Position numbers and translations under genes: made by a program. Shown in pieces: positions 7,280 to 15,930 of a stretch of DNA of 31,047 bases. This DNA comes from CAZJYC01 sp964550165 (GTDB lineage Bacteria; Acidobacteriota; Aminicenantia; Aminicenantales; Aminicenantaceae), in the NCBI GenBank assembly GCA_964550165.1, contig CAZJYC010000027.1:1-31047 (forward strand). Direction: 5' to 3'. A model generated the notes under the pieces. It had not been told where the DNA came from and ran no database searches. It saw only the letters and a list, made by a program, of their open reading frames with translations. How positions within the stretch are numbered: position 1 is the stretch's first letter; the number at the start of each line of letters is the position of its first letter.

Positions 7280-8284
7280 ATGAGCGAGAAGAAGAAAAAA
7301 GCCGTTTTGAGCGGGATGAGGCCGACAGGGCCTCTTCATCTCGGCCATCTGGCCGGAGCGCTGCGGAACTGGATCAAACTTCAAGACCAGTATCGTTGCT
7401 TTTACACCATCGTCACCTGGCATGCTCTGAGCTCGGAATACATGAATCCCAAGGTTATCAAGGATTACACCTTTGAATTGGCTGTGGATTGGCTGAGCAT
7501 TGGATTGGACCCAAAGAAAAGCGTTCTTTTTGTCCAGTCCGAGATAAAGGAGCATGCGGAACTCCATCTGCTTCTTTCGATGATCATTCCCCTGCCCTGG
7601 CTGGAGAGGGTCCCGACGTTCAAAGAAATGCAAAGGGAGCTTCCGGACAAAGAGCTCAACACCTATGGCTTCCTCGGTTATCCTGTGCTCCAAACAGCTG
7701 ACATCATAATTTACAAAGCCAACGTCGTCCCTGTAGGTGAGGACCAGACCTATCACCTTGAATTTGCAAGGGAGGTGGTGAGGCGTTTCAACCGTCTTTA
7801 CGGCAAGGTTTTCCCCCGGCCTCAGATTCTGCTCACCGAAGTCCCGAAGCTTGCCGGGACAGACGGCCGGAAGATGAGCAAGTCCTACGGAAATGCCATC
7901 TATCTCAAGGATTCGCCGCTGGATGTTCGCCAAAAAATAGCGACGATGAAGACCGATACCCGGCGCAAGCGGAGGTCAGACCCGGGAGATCCCGAGGACT
8001 GCCCGACATTCACCCTGCACAAAGCTTTCCTCACCAAGGAAAAAAAGGAGCCGTTGGTCAAGGGCTGCCGAACAGCCGGAATAGGCTGCCTGGAATGCAA
8101 GACTGTCGTCATCGAGAGCCTCATCGAGCTTCTCGGCCCATACAGGGAAAAAAGGAGCGAATACGAGAAAAATCCTCATCTTGTTTGGGAGATCCTTGAG
8201 GAAGGAAACCAGAAAGCAAGAGCAATAGCTCAAAAGACGATGGAAGAGGTCAGAGCTCGAATCGGCTTAGCCATGAATCGTTGA
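7280..8284 (+). CDS. trpS: Tryptophanyl-tRNA synthetase
   Basis: This is a 334-aa class I aminoacyl-tRNA synthetase of normal TrpRS length. It charges tRNA-Trp with tryptophan in the cytoplasm. The HIGH-type signature reads HLGHL at 20-24 within SGMRPTGPLHLGHLAG, and the KMSKS loop is at 198-202. The opening SGMRPTGPLHLGH is diagnostic for TrpRS over TyrRS. The start follows the M50 stop by one base and the stop overlaps scpA (TGATG), so translation is probably coupled through the run. No T-box-like leader is seen upstream. Confidence 0.95.
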   Translation: MSEKKKKAVLSGMRPTGPLHLGHLAGALRNWIKLQDQYRCFYTIVTWHALSSEYMNPKVIKDYTFELAVDWLSIGLDPKKSVLFVQSEIKEHAELHLLLSMIIPLPWLERVPTFKEMQRELPDKELNTYGFLGYPVLQTADIIIYKANVVPVGEDQTYHLEFAREVVRRFNRLYGKVFPRPQILLTEVPKLAGTDGRKMSKSYGNAIYLKDSPLDVRQKIATMKTDTRRKRRSDPGDPEDCPTFTLHKAFLTKEKKEPLVKGCRTAGIGCLECKTVVIESLIELLGPYREKRSEYEKNPHLVWEILEEGNQKARAIAQKTMEEVRARIGLAMNR

Positions 8285-9024
8285 TGTCCATGGACACATC
8301 GGAAAGCTACGAGGTCAGGCTGGAAGTTTTTCAGGGGCCGCTGGACCTCCTCCTTTTTCTCATCCGAAAAAAGAAAATCGACATCCACGATATTCCCATC
8401 GCTACGATCACCAAAGAATACCTTGAGTATCTCAACCGAAAAGAGCGAATCAATCTCGACCGGGAAGCGGAGTTTCTGCTCATCGCGGCGCTGCTTATCT
8501 ACATCAAATCCCAGATGCTTCTTCCGCGCGAAAGAGCCCTGGAGGAAGGAGAGGACCCACGCCAAGCCCTCGTCGAGCGGCTTCTGGATTACCAAAAAAT
8601 AAAAGCCGCCAGTCTCCTTCTCAAAGGAAAAGAGGAAGAGGAGTCGCAGAAGTGGAAGAGAACGTTTCCTCCTCCTCTCCTGCCCAAAGAAGACCTGGAA
8701 TTCATCGAGGTCTCTCTGTTTGACCTGGCTGAATCTTTTTTCCTTCTTATGAAACACAAGGAGAAGGACAAAGCGCATGTCATAAAGGGAAAAGACTATA
8801 CGGTTGAAGAGAAAATGAAGGAAATCCTGGCCAATTTAGGTAAGAATTCTTCTCTTGATTTTTTGGATTATTTTAGCCAGCAGGAATCTCTTGTTGAAGC
8901 TTTTGTTGCGTTTTTTGCTCTTTTGGAACTCGTCCGGTCAAGGATTGTCATCGCTGTCCAGAAAAGCCCTTTCCAGCCGATTCTGGTCTGGCTTCGCCAG
9001 GAGGCCCGCAGGAAGAAAAATTGA
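8284..9024 (+). CDS. scpA: Segregation and condensation protein A
   Basis: The 246-aa kleisin binds SMC and ScpB to form the bacterial condensin that compacts and separates chromosomes. The N-terminal hallmark EVFQGPLDLLLFLIRKKKID is present near residues 14-33, followed by the typical HDIPIATITKEYLEYL. The middle is charged and likely coiled or disordered (about 85-170). A winged-helix C-terminus lies near 175-240. The ATG at 8284 shares bases with the trpS stop (TGATG). A TTG three bases earlier is possible but adds nothing. Confidence 0.93.
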   Translation: MSMDTSESYEVRLEVFQGPLDLLLFLIRKKKIDIHDIPIATITKEYLEYLNRKERINLDREAEFLLIAALLIYIKSQMLLPRERALEEGEDPRQALVERLLDYQKIKAASLLLKGKEEEESQKWKRTFPPPLLPKEDLEFIEVSLFDLAESFFLLMKHKEKDKAHVIKGKDYTVEEKMKEILANLGKNSSLDFLDYFSQQESLVEAFVAFFALLELVRSRIVIAVQKSPFQPILVWLRQEARRKKN

Positions 9025-9572
9025 TGAATAAGCAACTGAAGGAAGTCATCGAGAGTCTCATCTTTGTTTCTCAGGAGCCCCTCAGCCTGGAAAAAATCAA
9101 AGATGTCCTCCAGGAATTTTCTGCCGAGGACATACAACAGACCGTCCAAGAGCTTCTGGAAAGCTACAGCTCCAACGACCGGGGCATCCAAATCACCCGG
9201 TCCGGGGGAGGCTATCTCTTTTCAACCAAGCCTGAGTATGACCCATGGGTGAGGCGTCTTCTCAAGCTGGAAGGGAGAAACAAGCTCTCCTCCGCCGCTC
9301 TGGAGACTCTTTCGGCCATTGCCTACCATCAGCCAACGACTCTTTCTGAAATCTCGGCCCTGAGAGGCGTGGATGCCACCCATACTCTCAAGACGCTTCT
9401 CCAAAAGAAACTGGTCAAAATCGTCGGGAGAAAAAAGAGCCCGGGGAATCCTCTGATCTACAGGACGACGGACAAATTTCTAACCTATTTTGGCCTGAAC
9501 AGCCTGGAAGACCTTCCTTCTCCAGAAGAGATTTCAAAAATTCTCGAGGAGGCCTCAGACCTTGAAGAATAA
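9024..9572 (+). CDS. scpB: Segregation and condensation protein B
   Basis: The 182-aa partner of ScpA has two winged-helix domains. The typical start KEVIESLIFVSQEPLSLEKI and the second-domain core SSAALETLSAIAYHQPTT followed by SEISALRGVD are visible. It dimerises and clamps the ScpA kleisin of the SMC complex. The start ATG again uses a TGATG overlap with scpA, the same arrangement as the trpS/scpA junction. The end overlaps the TTG start of the next gene. Confidence 0.93.
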   Translation: MNKQLKEVIESLIFVSQEPLSLEKIKDVLQEFSAEDIQQTVQELLESYSSNDRGIQITRSGGGYLFSTKPEYDPWVRRLLKLEGRNKLSSAALETLSAIAYHQPTTLSEISALRGVDATHTLKTLLQKKLVKIVGRKKSPGNPLIYRTTDKFLTYFGLNSLEDLPSPEEISKILEEASDLEE

Positions 9573-11265
9573 GTTTTTTGGGTGGCTTGTCTCTTTTTTT
9601 TTAATCTTCTCGCTCTCCTGCCGGCATAAAATTTTAAGAATTCAAGAACCTGTCTCAGACCCTCATCAGCCTTTCGATTTCGTCGCTCAAAAGGGCATGG
9701 TGGTCGCAGCCCATCCCTTGGCGGCAGAGGCTGGTCTGGAAATGCTAAAAAAGGGAGGCAACGCCGTTGATGCCGCAATCACCACCGCCTTTGCCTTGAA
9801 TGCCTGCGAGCCTTTTGCCTCCGGAATCGGAGGCGGAGGCTTTATGGTCATCTATCTCGCCGCTCAAAAGAAAGCGGTGGTTATCAATTTCAGGGAAAAA
9901 GCTCCTGGCCAAATCTCCCCCGAAATGTTCAGCGAGGAGGATGCTTCTAAAAATCCCGGCCTGTTTGTCGCCGTCCCGGGCGCGCTGGCGGGATGGAGCT
10001 ATGCCCTCCAGAAATACGGGACAAAAGACCTGGCCGAGGTCATGGCCAGGGCGATAGAGCTGGCCGAGAAAGGATTTCCTGTCAGCCAGACTTTCAGCAC
10101 TATCGATAAAGACGAATACGAAAAACTCCTCACGAACGCTGGCGAGACAACCCGCTATCTCAATCAAGGCTTTCCCTACGAGCCAGGAGAGCTCTTTCAA
10201 AATCCTGATTTGGCCCAAACCTTGAGGACGATAGCAGCCAAAGGTATCGATGAATTCTACCAGGGCGAAATCGCCCGGAAGATTGTCGAAGCGGTCAAGG
10301 TCAAGGGTGGAGTGATGACTCTCGAAGATTTAGCCCTTTATCAGCCTGTTGAACAGAATCCTCTTCAAGGCCGTTATAAAGACTATAAAATTTTGACCCT
10401 TTCTCCTCCAGGCTCGGGAGGGCTCCATGCGATTCAACTCCTCAACATTCTTGAAAACTGGCCCGTAAAAAAATGGGGACACAATTCTCCTCTTTACATC
10501 CATCACTTCTCGGAGGCCCTTCGCTTTGTCTTCTCCGACAGAGAACGCTATCTGGGTGACCCTGACTTTATCTCCATTCCTGTCGCAAAGCTCATCTCCA
10601 AAAAATATGGCGCAGGGATTGCCTCCGAGATCATGCCCGACCGCCTGCTGGACTCCTATCCTTCTGGAAAATTTAGCGAGAAGGAGGCAAACGCAGAGAG
10701 CACAACTCATCTCTGCGTCATCGACAAAGACGGAAACGTTGTCTCTCAAACTCAATCCATCAATTTTTTCTTTGGCTCGGGAATCGTCCCGGAAAACACG
10801 GGCTTCCTCCTCAACAACCATATGGACGACTTCACCTTTGATCCAAGTTCCCCCAACGCGCCCCGTTCTTTCAGGCGCCCGCTGAGCTCGATGGGGCCTC
10901 TCATCATCTTCAAAAAAGAAAAACCGTTTCTGGTTCTCGGTTCACCAGGGGGCACAAGAATTTTTTCGTCGCTGACGCAGATCATCATCAATATCGCCGA
11001 ATTCGGTATGTCTTTGGATGAAGCCATCGAAGCGCCCCGCTTCTTCACCTCTTCCGCCCAAGGCAAAGCCCGAAGCATCTCTTTAGAATCGCGCTTCCCA
11101 GAGCGAACCCTCGAATCGATCAAGAAAATCGGGCATAAAATTATTGTTCGGGAAGCTTACGATAAATACTTCGGAGGCGCCCAGGGAATAATGATTCTGC
11201 AGAAGAAAAAATTGATTCTGGGCGGGGCGGATTCCAGACGCGACGGATACGGAGCAGGATATTGA
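9562..11265 (+). CDS. ggt: Gamma-glutamyltransferase, exported
   Basis: This 567-aa Ntn-hydrolase precursor cleaves or transfers gamma-glutamyl groups, for example from glutathione. The predicted nucleophile is T381 in the ESTTHL motif, where autocatalytic cleavage would yield large and small subunits. The substrate-loop block RPLSSMGPLI and the oxyanion block GSPGG follow. Residues 1-19 are a hydrophobic export signal ending SLSC; C20 may be lipidated, though the lipobox is imperfect. The start is TTG at 9562, supported by AGGAGG at 9547-9552 and by the signal peptide. The first ATG (9697) would remove that signal. It overlaps scpB by 11 nt, so an exported enzyme is co-transcribed with chromosome-segregation genes. 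Confidence 0.93.
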   Translation: MKNKFFGWLVSFFLIFSLSCRHKILRIQEPVSDPHQPFDFVAQKGMVVAAHPLAAEAGLEMLKKGGNAVDAAITTAFALNACEPFASGIGGGGFMVIYLAAQKKAVVINFREKAPGQISPEMFSEEDASKNPGLFVAVPGALAGWSYALQKYGTKDLAEVMARAIELAEKGFPVSQTFSTIDKDEYEKLLTNAGETTRYLNQGFPYEPGELFQNPDLAQTLRTIAAKGIDEFYQGEIARKIVEAVKVKGGVMTLEDLALYQPVEQNPLQGRYKDYKILTLSPPGSGGLHAIQLLNILENWPVKKWGHNSPLYIHHFSEALRFVFSDRERYLGDPDFISIPVAKLISKKYGAGIASEIMPDRLLDSYPSGKFSEKEANAESTTHLCVIDKDGNVVSQTQSINFFFGSGIVPENTGFLLNNHMDDFTFDPSSPNAPRSFRRPLSSMGPLIIFKKEKPFLVLGSPGGTRIFSSLTQIIINIAEFGMSLDEAIEAPRFFTSSAQGKARSISLESRFPERTLESIKKIGHKIIVREAYDKYFGGAQGIMILQKKKLILGGADSRRDGYGAGY

Positions 11266-11428
11266 AGAAGCTCGGCTCCTTTCAGGTCGTTTCCAAGGCC
11301 AGAATAAGGAGTTTAATCGCGAAGAACGGAAAAGAATCACTTAGGAAAAAGCATATTCGATCACCCGTTATAAAGTGATATCTTATGCATGGAAAATAGC
11401 TTTAATGAATACAACTAAGGATGCGATG

Positions 11429-11983
11429 ATGAAAAAGATAATGTTAATCAGCTTATTGTTTCTCGCTTTTTTCACCCTGAACGGAGCAGACCAGGACAAA
11501 GCTCCACCGCTTTTTGAACAACCGCTGCTAATCACCTCTGCCGGACAGGGCGCTGAGGTCCAGCTGGCCTCTGTTCTGGCTAAAAAGGCCGGGCTCGATT
11601 CTGTCCTCTCCAAAGCTGCCACAGCGAAGGACTTGGAAAAGGTCCAAACGCTCGCCCTGGTTATGGGTGCAAGCCTGAAAGGGCTTGGTGCGGCTGGACT
11701 GAATACGGCCAAGGAAAAGGAAAGGCTGAGCGCTCTGGTTGAAGAGGCCAAGCGGAAAAACATCCCTGTCCTCTGCCTCCACCTCATGGGAGAATCGCGC
11801 CGAGGCCAGCTCTCGGATGAATTTATAACCGCATTTCTTCCTTATGCCAAAATGGCCATCGTCGTCCGCTCCGGGAACAAAGATGGGCTTTTCACCAGGA
11901 TTTGCCAGGAGCACAGCATCCCCCTCGTCGAAGTTGAAAAAGCTGCGGATGTCCTGGCCCCTCTCCAAGAGGCTTTTAAATAA
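11429..11983 (+). CDS. Exported protein resembling DUF6305
   Basis: The 184-aa protein has a clear signal peptide (KKIMLISLLFLAFFTLNGA) and a mature alpha/beta domain beginning near PLLITSAGQGAEVQLASVLA. I recall this pattern as DUF6305, a family of unknown function, but could not search for it. Alternating strands and helices and a glycine-rich first loop resemble a small nucleotide- or ligand-binding fold. The frame is open from GTG 11375, but the signal peptide and an AAGGA site at 11417-11421 favour ATG 11429; 11405 and 11426 are alternatives. It lies 37 nt before a TRAP-type permease, so it may supply or regulate that transporter in place of a classical solute receptor. Confidence 0.7.
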   Translation: MKKIMLISLLFLAFFTLNGADQDKAPPLFEQPLLITSAGQGAEVQLASVLAKKAGLDSVLSKAATAKDLEKVQTLALVMGASLKGLGAAGLNTAKEKERLSALVEEAKRKNIPVLCLHLMGESRRGQLSDEFITAFLPYAKMAIVVRSGNKDGLFTRICQEHSIPLVEVEKAADVLAPLQEAFK

Positions 11984-12020
11984 AAAATAACACAAAATTG
12001 CCTGAAAGGGTCCGAACAGA

Positions 12021-13289
12021 ATGCCTGAAGCTCTAATCTTCTTGGCGATGGTGGCCGTCTTCGTTCTGCTGGCCATGGGTTTTAAACTGCCTATCGGGGT
12101 TTCCCTGGCCTTTTCCGCTGTCGTCGGCTCTCTTCTTGGACGAGAAGGGATAGCTTTGCGGCATCTTGTTGAAGGAAGCTTTGGCTATTTCGACACCATC
12201 CTGATCATCGTCACGGCCATGATCTTCATGAAAGTCCTTCAGGCTTCAGGAATTCTCGACACCATCACTGCGCTCTTGCTCCGAGCTTTTTACAGGAGAA
12301 AAATCGCCCTTTTGCTCACGGTTATGGCCATCGTCATGTTCCCGGGAATGATCACCGGATCTTCGACCGCGGCAGTGCTGACCACAGGAGCTCTTGTGGC
12401 TCCAGTCTTGATGAAAATGGGATTGTCCAAGGTCAAAACAGCAGCTTTCATCGCCATGGGAGGGATTCTGGGCATGATTGCCCCTCCTGTCAACATCTTG
12501 GTCATGATCATGGGCGGAGGTGTGGATATGCCTTATGTGGGTTTGACCATTCCCCTCTTGATTATCGTCATCCCTCTCGCCATCATCATTTCCCTCTGGA
12601 TTGGCTACAAAGACATCCAGATCATCGACGACCACGAGATGAAGGCAGCGCTTCCTCAATCCTTCTCCCGACAGTACGGTCTTCGGCTGTTTCTGCCTCT
12701 GGCTGTTGTTCTGGTCTTGATGCTCGGCCAGGGTGTGCTGCCAGGAATCATCCCGGACATGGGCATCCCAGCCCTGTTTCTCCTGGGAAGCCTAGTCGGA
12801 ATCTTCTGCGGCAGGCCATTTAACTTTCTCAAAATCACCCAGAAAGCAGTCGAAGAATCGATGCCCATTCTCTGTATCCTGGCTGGCGTGGGCATGTTCA
12901 TCCAGATCATGACCTTAACTGGCGCAAGAGGCTGGGTCGTCATTTCTTTTCTTTCCCTGCCTCCCCTGCTTCTCTATCTCGGGATAGCGACCAGCATGCC
13001 TCTTTTTGGGTCTGTCTCCGCCTTTGGCTCAGCCTCCATCCTTGGAGTCCCTTTTATCCTGGCCCTTATCGACCGCAACGCCATCCTCACCTCCTCGGCT
13101 CTATCCGCCATTGCCGGTTTGGGCGACCTGATGCCCCCCACGGCCCTGGCGGGAATCTTCGCCGCTCAGGTCGTCGGCGAGCCCGACTATTTCAAAGTTC
13201 TCCGCTACTGCATCGTGCCTGCTCTTTTCGAGCTCGGAATGGGCATAGCCGTCTTGGTCTTTGCCCCGTTTTTGGATAAATTGATTTAG
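12021..13289 (+). CDS. TRAP transporter large permease (DctM-like)
   Basis: The 422-aa polytopic membrane protein has the length and motifs of DctM. These include GMITGSSTAAVLTTGALVAP near 112-131, MGGILGMIAPPVNILVMIMG near 147-166, and a related second-half repeat around the LGVPFILALIDRNAIL and GLGDLMPPTALAGI segments. TRAP permeases use sodium gradients to import organic acids or amino acids. Normally they need a small membrane subunit (DctQ) and a periplasmic receptor (DctP); neither is recognisable here. Instead the gene is flanked by a DUF6305-like secreted protein and a 47-aa membrane protein. The start is ATG 12021, with GAAAGGG about ten bases upstream. Confidence 0.88.
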   Translation: MPEALIFLAMVAVFVLLAMGFKLPIGVSLAFSAVVGSLLGREGIALRHLVEGSFGYFDTILIIVTAMIFMKVLQASGILDTITALLLRAFYRRKIALLLTVMAIVMFPGMITGSSTAAVLTTGALVAPVLMKMGLSKVKTAAFIAMGGILGMIAPPVNILVMIMGGGVDMPYVGLTIPLLIIVIPLAIIISLWIGYKDIQIIDDHEMKAALPQSFSRQYGLRLFLPLAVVLVLMLGQGVLPGIIPDMGIPALFLLGSLVGIFCGRPFNFLKITQKAVEESMPILCILAGVGMFIQIMTLTGARGWVVISFLSLPPLLLYLGIATSMPLFGSVSAFGSASILGVPFILALIDRNAILTSSALSAIAGLGDLMPPTALAGIFAAQVVGEPDYFKVLRYCIVPALFELGMGIAVLVFAPFLDKLI

Positions 13290-13297
13290 AGGAAAAA

Positions 13298-13441
13298 ATG
13301 CGCATCGTCTACCATCTCATTGTCTTCTATTTAACCTGTCATTTTGTCTGGTATCTCTTTCGCGAGAGAAAATTCTGGAACAAAGTCAGCATCGCCCTTG
13401 TTCTTATTCTCTTCCTCCTACGTCTTTTTCTAATTAAATGA
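13298..13441 (+). CDS. 47-aa membrane protein next to the TRAP permease
   Basis: This short frame starts 8 nt after the permease stop, with GAGG a few bases before its ATG. It encodes 47 residues with two hydrophobic stretches, about 3-19 (IVYHLIVFYLTCHFVWY) and 31-46 (SIALVLILFLLRLFLI), separated by a basic turn (FRERKFWNK). It is too short for a normal DctQ, which has four helices, but its position suggests an accessory subunit. Codon use is ordinary for the window and the frame ends with TGA. I do not recognise a named family. Confidence 0.6.
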   Translation: MRIVYHLIVFYLTCHFVWYLFRERKFWNKVSIALVLILFLLRLFLIK

Positions 13442-13847
13442 TGATCTTTCTCAAATTATAATGGTCAATGGATCTCCTCCAAGTTGTGTGTGAATGAGAT
13501 GTGGGTAGCAAAAAAGCCTCTCAGAGATGGCCGAAGCGACCATTGAAGGTTTAACCTTCCCGAGCTGCCTCTTGAAGGTATCTCAAGCGGAGGCTAAGCG
13601 GCGAGAAAACCGTTTGAAGGCTGAGCGGGCATGGTTCCTCGACCGAAGGGAGAGGAGAGCGAAGCCTGAAACCGAGCGGGATTTGCCTCGCCGGGGCAAA
13701 GCCCGCGTGTTTTCGAGCCGTTTAGCCGGAGCGATACGCAGCCGCCGAGAAGGGCTGCGAGGGAACGGCGTGAAAAACCTGAAGGGGAGCGAGGCCATCC
13801 CGGAGAGAGCTTTCAGAGGAGCCAGGCAAAATGGAAGAGACCCAAAA
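13442..13847. other. Intergenic stretch with a promoter-like box and repeat copy A
   Basis: No gene is supported here. TATAAT at 13457-13462 is a perfect -10, but the -35 at 17 nt (TTAAAT, 13434-13439) is poor. From about 13583 on, the stretch is dispersed-repeat sequence. The reading frame of the hydrolase downstream stays open through it by chance. Confidence 0.5.
13583..13812 (+). repeat. Dispersed modular repeat, copy A (inverted X module, hairpin, Y module)
   Basis: The Y module (13707-13812) matches 22692-22798 and 6441-6545 in direct orientation. The X module (about 13583-13675) matches 22584-22676 in inverted orientation; for example GACCGAAGGGAGAGGAGAGC here is GCTCTCCTCTCCCTTCGGTC there. 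Between them lies a strong hairpin, 13676-13706: GCGGGATTTGCC pairs with GGCAAAGCCCGC at 11 of 12 positions. Long frames on both strands through this repeat are probably not genes. Confidence 0.7.
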
Positions 13848-14966
13848 ATGAAAATCGTAAACGCTGGACTTCTCCTTCTCGCCGCTTTTATCGTCTGCCT
13901 TCTCTCCGGACTTCAATTTTGGAGTATGCGAAAAAAAGAGGCTGTCGTCCCCAGTCAAGCCCTCACCGCCAAAACCGCGCTCAGTGCCTATTTCCCGGCG
14001 CTCAAAAAAACCCCGGGAGACAGTGACGTTTACATTTATCAAGGAGAAGAGCAGGGAGGAAATCTTTTAATCCTTGGAGGAACTCATCCCAACGAGCCGG
14101 CAGGGTTTGTGACTGCTGTTGTTCTCATCGAAAATATCCGGGTCTCCAGCGGAAAAGTCGTCATCCTTCCGCGGGCAAACAACTCTGGTTTTACTCACAG
14201 CGAGCCCCAGGAAGGGAACCCTCAGGGCTTTTTCCTTGACACAGAAGGTGGTCCAAGGTGGTTCCGGTACGGCTCCCGGCTGACCAATCCTGTCCATCAA
14301 TGGCCAGACCCTTCGCTCTACATCAATCCCCCAGGACAAAAGCTTTCCGGTCCGGAAAGCCGAAACCTCAACCGCTGCTATCCAGGTAAAAAAAAGGGTC
14401 GCTTAACGGAGAAAGTTGCCTTCGGAATCATGGAACTTATCAGACAGGAAAAAATCGATCTGGCCGTAGACCTGCATGAAGCCGCGCCAGAGTATCCTGT
14501 CATCAACGCCATTGTCTTCCATGAGAATAGCGCTGACCTGGCTGTTTTAGCCCTCATGGAACTTCAAACGGAAGGTTTTGAGTTTCGCCTGGAGGCTTCT
14601 CCTCCTAATTTGCGGGGTTTAAGCCATCGCGAATGGGGAGATGACGCCCGGGTCATGGCCATCCTGCTCGAAACAGCCAACGCCTCCCATGGAAGGCTTA
14701 AGGGGAAGGTCTCCCCATCCTTGATCATCGACGGAAAAGATAAGAATTATGTCAAGGCTGCCAAGCTCGGAAGGCTTTTTGTTCCCTATGAAGAAGAAGG
14801 CATTCCCCTGAGGCTGAGGGTGGCTCGCCATCTGGCCGCCTTAAAAGCCATCCTTTCCAGCCTGAAAGAACTCTATCCTGAGAAGCATGTTGAAATCGGA
14901 AATATTCCCTCTCCGTCCCGGGTGCAAGAAAGAGGCTTAGGGGATTTTCTCGGCTTGCAAAAATGA
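13848..14966 (+). CDS. Membrane-anchored aspartoacylase/succinylglutamate desuccinylase-family zinc hydrolase
   Basis: The 372-aa protein begins with a signal anchor (VNAGLLLLAAFIVCLLSG), so the catalytic domain lies outside the membrane. The M14-like zinc site is clear: H80-x2-E83 in GGTHPNEPAG and the second histidine H210 in DLHEAAPEYP. ETANASHG carries the likely general-base glutamate. Family members remove acyl groups from N-acylated amino acids; the substrate here is unknown. ATG 13848 is preferred because GGAAGAGA lies eight bases upstream and the signal anchor starts there. The 107 codons open upstream are repeat sequence. Its neighbours suggest use of extracellular amino-acid conjugates. 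Confidence 0.82.
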   Translation: MKIVNAGLLLLAAFIVCLLSGLQFWSMRKKEAVVPSQALTAKTALSAYFPALKKTPGDSDVYIYQGEEQGGNLLILGGTHPNEPAGFVTAVVLIENIRVSSGKVVILPRANNSGFTHSEPQEGNPQGFFLDTEGGPRWFRYGSRLTNPVHQWPDPSLYINPPGQKLSGPESRNLNRCYPGKKKGRLTEKVAFGIMELIRQEKIDLAVDLHEAAPEYPVINAIVFHENSADLAVLALMELQTEGFEFRLEASPPNLRGLSHREWGDDARVMAILLETANASHGRLKGKVSPSLIIDGKDKNYVKAAKLGRLFVPYEEEGIPLRLRVARHLAALKAILSSLKELYPEKHVEIGNIPSPSRVQERGLGDFLGLQK

Positions 14967-14997
14967 CGCTAAGTTAAGATTTTATATGTATTTAAGA

Positions 14998-15025
14998 TTG
15001 ACAAACAGGCGCGAATTCATATAGT
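14998..15025 (+). promoter_or_regulatory. Strong sigma-70-type promoter for the ispH-rpsA-hup operon
   Basis: TTGACA at 14998-15003 is a perfect -35. It is followed after 16 nt by TATAGT at 15020-15025; TAGTAT at 15022-15027 with 18 nt is an alternative. Transcription would begin near 15032, about 20 nt before the ispH ATG. Its strength fits an operon that encodes ribosomal protein S1 and HU. Confidence 0.65.
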
Positions 15026-15051
15026 ATATTTAATTCATTACCCTCGAAAAT

Positions 15052-15930
15052 ATGGAAATCGTAATCGCCAAAAATTCAGGTCTCTGTTACGGAGTCAGGA
15101 GAGCTTTGAACATCGCCAAGAAAACAAGAGCCCGGAAAACTGGAAAAGTTTTCACTTTGGGAGCGCTGATTCACAACCCACAGGTTACGACAGACCTAAA
15201 AAAGCAGGGCATTCATCCTGTGAACGGTTTGGGTAAGATTCGCCAAGGCACAGTCATCATCCGCAGTCATGGCATCTCTCCCCAAACCTACAATTTGCTC
15301 TCCAAAAAAAGCATAAAAATTGTCGATGCCACCTGCCCCATCGTTAAAAAAATCCAAAAATTGGTCGAAATCCTGGCTAAGGAAAGAATAGAAATCATCA
15401 TCGTCGGCAACAGAGAGCATCCTGAAATACAAGGTTTGATCGGGTTCAGCCGAGGAAAGGGTATTATCATCGAAAACGAAGCGCAGGCCAGGCGCTTGGG
15501 CCACAAGAAAAAGAGAGCTGTCCTGGCTCAATCCACTCAGGACATCTACCTTTTCGAAAAAATCGTTGCCGCTGTTGTCGAAAAAACAGAAAACCTGAGA
15601 GTCTACAACACCATCTGTCAATTCACCCAGACTCGACAAAAGTCCACCTCAGAGCTTGCCTCTCGTGTCGATACGCTGTTCATCGTCGGAGGGAAAAACA
15701 GCTCCAACACCAACAAGCTTTACCAAATATCCAAGAGGATCTTACCCAACACGTTCTTTATCGAAAGTGCAGAGCAAATCATCCCAGAAATGCTCGAAGG
15801 TGCAAAAAAAATTGGCCTATCAGGAGGTGCGTCCACTCCTCCTGAGGCGATCCAAGAGGCTGTGGCTAAGATCAAAGCGAGCTTCAAACACCCATCTCAA
15901 AGGGAGAATATCGTCCAATGTCAGAGATAA
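15052..15930 (+). CDS. ispH: 4-hydroxy-3-methylbut-2-enyl diphosphate reductase
   Basis: The 292-aa protein is the last enzyme of the MEP isoprenoid pathway. It reduces HMBPP to IPP and DMAPP with a [4Fe-4S] cluster. All three cluster ligands are present: C12 (GLCYGVRRAL), C95 (VDATCPIVKK) and C189 (NTICQFTQTRQ). The active-site HPE motif lies in NREHPEIQG, and the substrate loop GGASTPPEAI is near the end. Length is normal. It overlaps rpsA by 13 nt. In many Clostridia ispH and rpsA are fused into one protein, so this overlap is the unfused version of a known pairing. Confidence 0.96.
   Translation: MEIVIAKNSGLCYGVRRALNIAKKTRARKTGKVFTLGALIHNPQVTTDLKKQGIHPVNGLGKIRQGTVIIRSHGISPQTYNLLSKKSIKIVDATCPIVKKIQKLVEILAKERIEIIIVGNREHPEIQGLIGFSRGKGIIIENEAQARRLGHKKKRAVLAQSTQDIYLFEKIVAAVVEKTENLRVYNTICQFTQTRQKSTSELASRVDTLFIVGGKNSSNTNKLYQISKRILPNTFFIESAEQIIPEMLEGAKKIGLSGGASTPPEAIQEAVAKIKASFKHPSQRENIVQCQR

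Noticed and set aside
13527..13847. In-frame 107-codon extension of the aspartoacylase-like gene
   Set aside because: It runs through repeat copy A, has no family similarity, and would put the signal anchor in mid-protein; ATG 13848 has a ribosome-binding site.
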